Shown in pieces: positions 53,831-64,000 of a stretch of 64,000 nt of DNA. The notes under the pieces were generated by a model. The model saw only the letters and a program-made list of their open reading frames with translations. It made no database searches and was not told the DNA's origin. This DNA is from Mesostigma viride (Eukaryota > Streptophyta > Mesostigmatophyceae > Mesostigmatales > Mesostigmataceae), in contig RPFO01000002.1 of assembly GCA_009746045.1 (NCBI GenBank), positions 443,744-507,743 on the forward strand, read 5' to 3'. Position numbers and translations under genes: made by a program. Within the stretch, counting starts at the first letter, position 1, and every line of letters starts with the position of its first letter.

Positions 53831-55518
53831 ATCATCCATGCTCATATATATAGTATATGTTAGTTTTTACTCTAATATCTACTCTAATACTTGATATTAG
53901 TTTTTACTCTAATATCAAGAATATCATGAATAATATATATGAATTAGCCACCAATTTTGGCCAGCCGTGGGCGCATTATTAGCCGTTGCAACCACTCCCG
54001 ATGTGGACCGACTTTCTGGAAGGCGACCAAACTGTGACTCTGAGGCGACTATAGTACTGATCAAGCCAGCATGATATGTTGCACACCGCGCCAGCGTTGG
54101 CTAGTATATTTCATGATCGACAAGCAATAAGTTGTCCAATTTACCACTGAAATCCTGCTGGAATAATACTGACATCCCATTCCTTACAAGTGGCGGGGCC
54201 GGCTCAAGAACAGAAGGAAAAGCCGTAATTATATTGGGTTATTCGAGATGTTCTTCCGGATCCACAAGGTCCTCCACGTGTACGTACACACTGGCCGCCA
54301 AGCTAGACGGCACGGTAACTAGGATGCTACGCCAGGCCCTGAATGTAGGGTTTCCACACATAGGTTAGGCTAGAATCTTTGTATCAAGGTATGCCTCGCA
54401 TTTCGGATGAGATTAGACAGCCTAGGATAGCATTTGTAGGACATCTTGCTCGCACCAGTCAGGTAGACACCGACCTCGGTCTGGCCGGCGGCCCCCAGCG
54501 GCTTGGCCAGCCGGGGCGGCATATCCTGACCTGGCCTGGCCCCAAGGACATTCCTAGAAAGATGGGTAAACATGCCATGACCTATCCACAGCAGTTGCCG
54601 GCTGGCCGACCTAGTGGTCCCAGCCCCGTTTGAACACCGCATTCACTCCCTCTCTCTTTCTTGGACTCCTATGCAGAACAAGAAGAGTTGGAAGACGATT
54701 TGTTTGTCCAGGCTCATACGCCAGCCCCTGTGGGCAAGCCCCCCCCCCCAAGAGGATTACTAGGGGCGCTTTGCTAGTGAGTAGAGTACTAGCTACGGTT
54801 TTCTAGATTAGATAGCTTAGAGTTAGATTAGCTCGGTTTCGCGGCTTCGCCCACCTCCATCCATCCAACAAGGAATATGTGCTACATTATCTCCCAACGG
54901 AGTCATTATTTCCCAACGGAGTAATGATTCATGATCTCCCAACGGAGTAATTATTTTTTTCTTCCCCCACAAGGTGCCCGGGCGCGCCGGCGGCAGGCGT
55001 GCGTGCGCCCTTACCCGAGCCGAGCACACGCCCGGCAGCAGTCTGCAGTAGTCTGCCACATCCTGCGCCATGCCGATGATCGCAGAAGGTAGCTACAGCT
55101 TTGGTGGCACGAATCCAAGGCTGATTATAACCATGCATCATTTGGCCTTTGGCCAGGGCTTGACCCTTCCTTTCGCTATTCGGTCAGCCATTGGCATTTA
55201 GAACTTGTAAGATTACAAAGGCCATTGTGGTGGGGCAATAATCTCTTTGGTCTGACTGAAATTTCCTCTCCGTTCTTAGCAAAAATTACTTGCTCTGCGC
55301 CGTTGAATTTGCGTAATTGGAGCTCGAGTCATGTACCATCAACTCGCGCCAGTCACCGGTGGCTGCCGTGCAAAAAGGCACATCGTATGCTATGAAGAAT
55401 TGCGGCTGTATGCGACGCCGACTTTGTTGTTGCTCATCTTCTGGAGCGGGTTTTGAATGATTTCCGGCATTAGAGCCCATCGCGCCACTTGACCGTCCAA
55501 GCCGACGGTCTGCGATGG
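53831..55518. other. No gene recognised
   Basis: AT-rich start with ACTCTAATATC repeats (53865-53925), then mixed sequence with several short frames of no known family. A small CTCCCAACGGAGTAATTATT repeat lies at 54890-54955. Upstream regulatory sequence of the glycosyltransferase gene presumably lies at its right end. Confidence 0.45.
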
Positions 55519-58618
<3,100 letters not shown>

Positions 58619-58624
58619 GTGAGC

Positions 58625-59275
58625 TAAAGGCACTAGTGAACATCCTCACGGGACTAGATAGCTGGGCATTTATTGATATAGTAGTATATTCCGCTAAGGA
58701 AAATCCTCATGGTACTAGATAGCTGGGTAGTTATTGATATAGTATATTCAGCTAAGGAAAATCCTCACGGGACTACATAGCTGGGCAGTTACTGATATAG
58801 TATGTTCAGCAAAGGAAAATCCTCATGGTACTAGATAGCTGGGCAGTTATTGATATAGTATATTCAGCTAAGGAAAATCCTCATGGGACTACATAGCTGG
58901 GCAGTTACTGATATAGTATGTTCAGCAAAGGAAAATCCTCATGGTACTAGATAGCTGGGCAGTTATTGATATAGTATATTCAGCTAAGGAAAATCCTCAT
59001 GGTACTACATAGCCGGGCAGTTATTGATATAGTATATTCAGCTAAGGAAAATCCTCATGGTACTACATAGCCGGGCAGTTATTGATATAGTATATTCAGC
59101 TAAGGAAAATCCTCATGGTACTAGATAGCTGGGCAGTTATTGATATAGTATATTCAGCTAAGGAAAATCCTCATGGTACTACATAGCTGGGCAGTTATTG
59201 ATATAGTATATTCAGCTAAGGAAAATCCTCATGGTACTAGATAGATGGGCAGTTATTGATATAGTATATTCAGCA
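58625..59275 (+). repeat. 58-bp minisatellite in glycosyltransferase intron 3, about 11 copies
   Basis: The unit AGCTAAGGAAAATCCTCATG + GTACTAGATAGCTGGGCAGT + TATTGATATAGTATATTC begins four bases after the donor GTGAGCTAAAGG, so the first unit includes the intron start itself. Confidence 0.94.
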
Positions 59276-59879
59276 GGAGGGGTGACATGCCAGGGCAAAA
59301 TTTCCTGGAACTGCGGTACCAGAGAGGGTTGTCCCAAGGGCTGACGGTGGTGGATTTTCGCGGGGCCCATGGTTAACTGCGGGGTTTGAGTCTCAAAAAC
59401 TTGCCGGTGGCGTTTCGTGGGCCCTGGGTGATCAGAACCGTGGTTTACTACAGCCCAGTATAAATCTGCCACGTGGATTTTGTTTGACCAGCGCTGTCGG
59501 TCACGCCGCGCCGGGTTGGCTGCCTGGTGTGCTGTCGGCGCCTCACGGACTCAGACAAGTGCGGCAGCTGTACTGTAGCTCTACTAAAAAACTCGCTGCT
59601 GCAGTAGTGCAGTTAGGACTTGTTGCGGAATCGCTTTTTTGCCAAATGCCATCCATGATTTAGTATAAATCCCTCGCTTGGAATCGATCGTATGCTCGGA
59701 CAACTCATAAGGGATAGGCAGGAGGATGTTAAAAGGCTTCCTATACAGAGGTCGAAAATCTTGACTAACCAGCGGCTAAATATATTTGCTTGCGAAAAGG
59801 AGGCTATCAGTATTGCCGGCAGCCAACATCGAGCAGCAAGAGAAGCTGCAAAGATATAAAACCATTCTGGAATCACAGC

Positions 59880-60251
59880 ATGGCCCGCAATAACCCTCCG
59901 ACCGTGTGTGAAGCTGACGTCACCCTGAAAGGCTTGCACTACTACGGAAATCAGGTGGTTCGAAATGATGATGTCATGGTTTGGTCACGAGAGCCGACGA
60001 ACGGATATGATCGCAATGCGATCAATATATATTCGCCGCCAGGTACCCAAGTTGGGCTGATTGCTAAAGGGGAGGCATCTGTTTTGGCACCGTTGTTGGA
60101 TGCCGGCCTCATCAACATGACACTCGTCGGGATAGACTACTTCGTTCCCCATCGTGAGCAAACCTTGCGAGCAACCTTCACCATCGTCAATGGACAGGTC
60201 GAGAACATAGCTAGGCAACTTTCTCGTTTTGCAAATTTCCGCCACCTTTAG
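59880..60251 (+). CDS. Stand-alone HIRAN-domain protein
   Basis: A 123-residue single-exon ORF begins at ATG (MARNNPPTVCEADVTLKG). The frame is open upstream from a TTG, but the ATG sits just after a TATAAA-like word (59854). Nearly the whole protein is a HIRAN domain: LKGLHYYGNQVV, WSREPTNGYDRNAINI, VGLIAKGEASVLAPLLDAG and a closing beta segment. HIRAN domains bind 3' DNA ends or stalled forks, usually at the N-terminus of Rad5/HLTF helicases or fused to nucleases. Here no helicase, RING or nuclease is attached or adjacent. It may be a small DNA-damage or mobile-element protein; its flanks are repeat-rich. Confidence 0.78.
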   Translation: MARNNPPTVCEADVTLKGLHYYGNQVVRNDDVMVWSREPTNGYDRNAINIYSPPGTQVGLIAKGEASVLAPLLDAGLINMTLVGIDYFVPHREQTLRATFTIVNGQVENIARQLSRFANFRHL

Positions 60252-60524
60252 ATCACGTCCAAGACCTTTCCCTGCAATGGTGTACCGTCAAGCATCAGGT
60301 GGTCGTGAGACCGAAAAGCTAATAATCCCGGCCGCAATTTCCCGGCCGCAATTTCATTTTCACGTTAGAACTTTCGGGAGAGTAATGAGTACTAACGACT
60401 CCTGGGACATCATAATTGACTAAATAATCATATGCCCTTTAGGTTCGGTTGTGTTTGGCGTCCTCTTCATCCGTAGAGACATCAAACTCGTGTATAGACA
60501 TAATTTATTCACCGCTAGCCCTGG

Positions 60525-61575
60525 CCCTCTCCCTCTCCCTCTCCCTCTCCCTCTCCCTCTCCCTCTCCCTCTCCCTCTCCCTCTCCCTCTCCCTCTCCCT
60601 CTCCCTCTCCCTCTCCCTCTCCCTCTCCCTCTCCCTCTCCCTCTCCCTCTCCCTCTCCCTCCCTCTCCCTCTCCCTCTCCCTCTCCCTCTCCCTCTCCCT
60701 CTCCCTCTCCCTCTCCCTCTCCTCTCCCTCTCCCTCTCCCTCTCCCTCTCCCTCTCTCTCCCTCTCCCTCTCCCTCTCCTCTCCCTCTCCCTCTCCCTCT
60801 CCCTCTCCCTCTCCCTCTCCCTCTCCCTCTCCCTCTCCCTCTCCCTCTCCCTCTCCCTCTCCCTCTCCCTCTCCCTCTCCCTCTCCCTCTCCCTCTCCCT
60901 CTCCCTCTCCCTCTCCCTCTCCCTCTCCCTCTCCCTCTCCCTCTCCCTCTCCCTCTCCCTCTCCCTCTCCCTCTCCCTCTCCCTCTCCCTCTCCCTCTCC
61001 TCTCCCTCTCCCTCTCCCTCTCCCTCTCCCTCTCCCTCTCCCTCTCCCTCTCCCTCTCCCTCTCCCTCTCCCTCTCCCTCTCCCTCTCCCTCTCCTCTCC
61101 CTCTCCCTCTCCCTCTCCCTCTCCCTCTCCCTCTCCCTCTCCCTCTCCCTCTCCCTCTCCCTCTCCCTCCCTCTCCCTCTCCCTCTCCCTCTCCCTCTCC
61201 CTCTCCCTCTCCCTCTCCCTCTCCCTCTCCCTCTCCCTCTCCCTCTCCCTCTCCCTCTCCTCTCCCTCTCCCTCTCCCTCTCCCTCCCTCTCCCTCTCCC
61301 TCTCCCTCTCCCTCTCCCTCTCCCTCTCCCTCTCCCTCTCCCTCTCCCTCTCCCTCTCCCTCTCCCTCTCCCTCTCCCTCTCCCTCTCCCTCTCCCTCTC
61401 CCTCTCCCTCTCCCTCTCCCTCTCCCTCTCCCTCTCCTCTCCTCTCCCTCTCCCTCTCCCTCTCCCTCTCCCTCTCCCTCTCCCTCTCCCTCTCCCTCTC
61501 CCTCTCCTCTCCCTCTCCCTCTCCCTCTCCCTCTCCTCTCCCTCTCCCTCTCCCTCTCCCTCTCCCTCTCCCTCT
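60525..61575 (+). repeat. (CCCTCT)n microsatellite, about 1.05 kb
   Basis: About 170 hexamers with rare 2-4 base deletions that shift phase. The long Ser/Leu/Pro and Arg/Glu frames on either strand come from the repeat. Confidence 0.97.
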
Positions 61576-61589
61576 AACTCCTGCATATG

Positions 61590-62168
61590 CCGTGGCCTGG
61601 AAGATATGAGCGCGGATGTCTGCGGTTGTGTAATCGGGCCCCATGGCTGTAGCGAAGCGAAACAGAGTGGGGTCGTCCGGGCACTGCTCCAGCCTTTGCG
61701 CGTGAATGACCACGCCGATGTCCGCGGGAGTACTTGACTTCACCAGGCCGACCTTTTCGTAATACCGGTTTAAAACGGCCATTACCACCCATGGAACTTC
61801 CACCTCGTGGGGACTGTCGCATGTGAAAAAGACCCTACCACGGCGTACCTCGCCCGTGGACGACGTTTCTGGCGGCTTAGATCCCAGCCACCTGCCCACC
61901 AATGTGTTGTACCGGTGGACACCAGCTACGGCGGGCGCAGCGGAGGGGCACGTTCCTTGGAGACACTCAATTGCCTTGCCCACTGTGGCATCGAGTGAAG
62001 ACAGAGGAGCCACCCCATTGGATCGCTCATAGTCGGGGATGGACATCATGTCAATAAACACGTCAAAATGACTTGGCGATAGTGTGACCTCAGCCTCCAC
62101 TGGCTCCATCATGGGCGGTGGGTATACATGACAGTGCTGCCGCCTCCACTGAGACGCTCTCATGGGCA
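61590..62168 (-). CDS. Unknown protein, 3' part, running into the CCCTCT array
   Basis: The minus frame reads [74 protein letters not shown] and [12 protein letters not shown] before entering the microsatellite. The composition is that of a real globular protein. I recognise no family. It lies on the same strand as 63843-63151 and is probably part of the same gene, separated by the palindrome. Confidence 0.5.
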
Positions 62169-62187
62169 AATGTAGCCGCTAGGTCCT

Positions 62188-63150
62188 CGCCCGCAAGGCC
62201 ATGGCCGCCGCAGTCTCGGCATCACATGCAAATCGGCAAAAGTCGGGGGAGGCCTCCTTTTCGCAACTTCAACGTGTGGTCCACCACGCGGGGGTGAGCG
62301 TGGTACGTGTGGCCAAAGCAAGCGCCAACCGGGGACCTAGAAGATGGGCCTGTAGAGGGCGTTGCAGCGCAGTTGTGGCCGACTGTGCGTGAGACCATCA
62401 AAAAGTGGGGCCCCACCACGGCAGCCATGCTGGAATTCGCGGGGGCACAGCCGGACAGTATCACACCACAGGCTACGGGGAATTTTTCCTCCTTGGCCGG
62501 CTTTCGCAGGGTCGTGGCCAAGGCCACGGGTGTGGAGGTGGAGGGGAGAGGGAAGATGAGCGACAAGACGCCGAGGCGGAGGCAGCGGCAATGGGCCTGG
62601 GCAGCGAGGGTGGGGGAGAGGACGCGGAGATAGCGGCAGGCACATCAGGGTACTCTGTCCGCTAGGTCCTCGCTGGCGGACAGAGTACCCTGATGTGCCT
62701 GCCGCTATCTCCGCGTCCTCTCCCCCACCCTCGCTGCCCAGGCCCATTGCCGCTGCCTCCGCCTCGGCGTCTTGTCGCTCATCTTCCCTCTCCCCTCCAC
62801 CTCCACACCCGTGGCCTTGGCCACGACCCTGCGAAAGCCGGCCAAGGAGGAAAAATTCCCCGTAGCCTGTGGTGTGATACTGTCCGGCTGTGCCCCCGCG
62901 AATTCCAGCATGGCTGCCGTGGCGGGGCCCCACTTTTTGATGGTCTCACGCACAGTCGGCCACAACTGCGCTGCAACGCCCTCTACAGGCCCATCTTCTA
63001 GGTCCCCGGTTGGCGCTTGCTTTGGCCACACGTACCACGCTCACCCCCGCGTGGTGGACCACACGTTGAAGTTGCGAAAAGGAGGCCTCCCCCGACTTTT
63101 GCCGATTTGCATGTGATGCCGAGACTGCGGCGGCCATGGCCTTGCGGGCG
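62188..63150. repeat. 474-bp inverted duplication (palindrome) with 15-bp spacer
   Basis: The left arm 62188-62661 and right arm 62677-63150 are reverse complements, with one difference seen (62417 region, CCACGG versus CCGTGGC partner). The spacer CTAGGTCCTCGCTGG shares CCGCTAGGTCCTCGC with the sequence just outside the left arm (62176-62190). The right arm is continuous with coding sequence further right, so the left arm is the new copy. Confidence 0.95.
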
Positions 63151-63509
63151 TTGGTGAAATCCTGTAGACTCGCTGCGTACCCCTTGCCGCCCCCGCGACC
63201 GGTGCTCAAATCGCCAGCAAACGCGGCATGAAAAAACACGTTTATCTTGCTTTCGAACTGCATCAGATCCAGCAAGTCCTTCTCTCTCACATGCTGGCGC
63301 CACATGCCAAACCAGTGCTCCGCGGTCTCCTCCGTTGTCCATCGCGGGCAGGTCACAGCCGAGTTCGCGAACAAAAACAATGACCCCGCTGCATTGAGTC
63401 CTAACGATGTTGCGTCGCGTGATGGGGTGGAAACCTGGCACACTAAGCATCCACACCGTGGCGGCCCACTTGTAAGCCGCCCTCTCCTACCGCGTGAGGC
63501 CATCAGCAT
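63151..63509 (-). CDS. Unknown protein, middle part, entering the palindrome
   Basis: The minus frame reads GLNAAGSLFLFANSAVTCPR, EETAEHWFGMWRQHVREKDL, FESKINVFFHAAFAGDLSTG and LQDFTNARKAMAAAV, then goes on into the right palindrome arm (SFSQLQRVVHHAGVSVV). A GGGG|GTGAGCG donor candidate follows there. A later exon-like frame in the arm reads WPTVRETIKKWGPATAAML. The family is not recognised. Confidence 0.5.
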
Positions 63510-63843
63510 TCGTGGACACCAAGAAAAGCCGCAAGAAAGTCAGGTGCGACGCTAACAGCAGCGCATTGCCGCGGTCATCGATGTCCATGTCGCGCAACCC
63601 TTGTATGACGCTGGGCGTGCAGAGGGCAAGAACCACGTTGTCGGAGGCGAAATCCTGAACCCTGTATATTCTCTCAGGGAAGGAGGGGTGACATCCAGCC
63701 AAGGGTCCGCGGTCACAAAAAACCACCACCGCCGGCCGAAAAGGCCGGGCGCGCGGTCCAACCATGACGCGTGGACCGCAACCGGCACCCAACGCTGCAG
63801 GTACCACGGTCGCGTCCAGGACCGTGGAGCCCGCCACCGGCAA
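63487..63843 (-). CDS. Unknown protein, 5' part
   Basis: The minus frame reads PFRPAVVVFCDRGPLAGCHP, RIYRVQDFASDNVVLALCTP and ASHLTFLRLFLVSTNADGLT, then stops, overlapping the next frame. The overlap with 63509-63151 implies an intron or a frameshift. The first codon shown is TTG and the true start is not determined. Confidence 0.45.
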   Translation of the reverse strand: MPVAGSTVLDATVVPAALGAGCGPRVMVGPRARPFRPAVVVFCDRGPLAGCHPSFPERIYRVQDFASDNVVLALCTPSVIQGLRDMDIDDRGNALLLASHLTFLRLFLVSTNADGLTR

Positions 63844-64000
63844 GTCCGAGAGCCGGCACCATGGTTACCCCCTCGGACTCCTATTTGCGGTAACTATGCC
63901 TACTACCCACTGAATTGAACTTTCTACAACTATTTTGCTCTACGACACGCCATTTGTACACCTGGATCCCATTGTGTGGCGCAGGTGAGACCAACCTATT
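63844..64000. other. No gene assigned
   Basis: The last bases contain a possible exon end (GTGTGGCGCAG|GTGAGACC) on the plus strand that I cannot attach to any gene seen here. Confidence 0.3.

Noticed and set aside
60420-61737. Very long Ser/Leu/Pro and Arg/Glu ORFs
   Set aside because: Encoded by the CCCTCT hexamer array with phase slips; no non-repeat protein sequence inside.

Overview
The window is nuclear DNA of a eukaryote, most likely a green alga or close relative. The host genes have many GT-AG introns and GC-rich exons. One gene carries an organelle-type RAP domain, and the WD-repeat gene looks plant-like. I cannot name the species. No rRNA gene, intact tRNA gene, CRISPR array or operon was seen.

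Layout. 1-14686: a Ty3/gypsy-type LTR retrotransposon on the minus strand (5' LTR, primer-binding site, gag, slippery site, pol). Its pol is split by a 9.4 kb hAT-like DNA transposon (887-10283) with clear terminal inverted repeats and an 8-bp target duplication. 14687-15972: a frameshifted relic of a LINE ORF1. 15973-28353 (minus): a complete 14-exon gene for the ribosome-biogenesis protein WDR12/Ytm1, which I could splice in frame from end to end. 29073-36513 (plus, head-to-head with WDR12): a four-exon gene whose frames join a 5'-3' exonuclease domain to a C-terminal RAP domain. 37.3-43.5 kb: a transposon graveyard with a coiled-coil pseudogene, SINE-like elements with TTAA-type tails, and a 3.2 kb CACTA-like element. 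43514-53342: a 9.8 kb site-duplicating non-LTR retrotransposon. It encodes one 1735-residue protein (PHD, RING, C2H2, reverse transcriptase, restriction-like endonuclease) and carries 18 tandem 230-232 bp monomers at its 5' end. 55519-58618: the N-terminal half of a family-28-type glycosyltransferase gene. 59880-60251: a stand-alone HIRAN-domain protein. 60.5-63.9 kb: a 1 kb CCCTCT microsatellite and an unrecognised minus-strand gene broken by a 474-bp near-perfect palindrome.

Two themes recur. First, most larger introns of the three host genes hold their own private minisatellites. Second, many introns contain repeated, decayed copies of the neighbouring exon edge with its splice site ('exon-edge echoes'), at both donors and acceptors. 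I regard this as the most interesting pattern in the window, together with the exonuclease-RAP fusion and the monomer-promoted retrotransposon.
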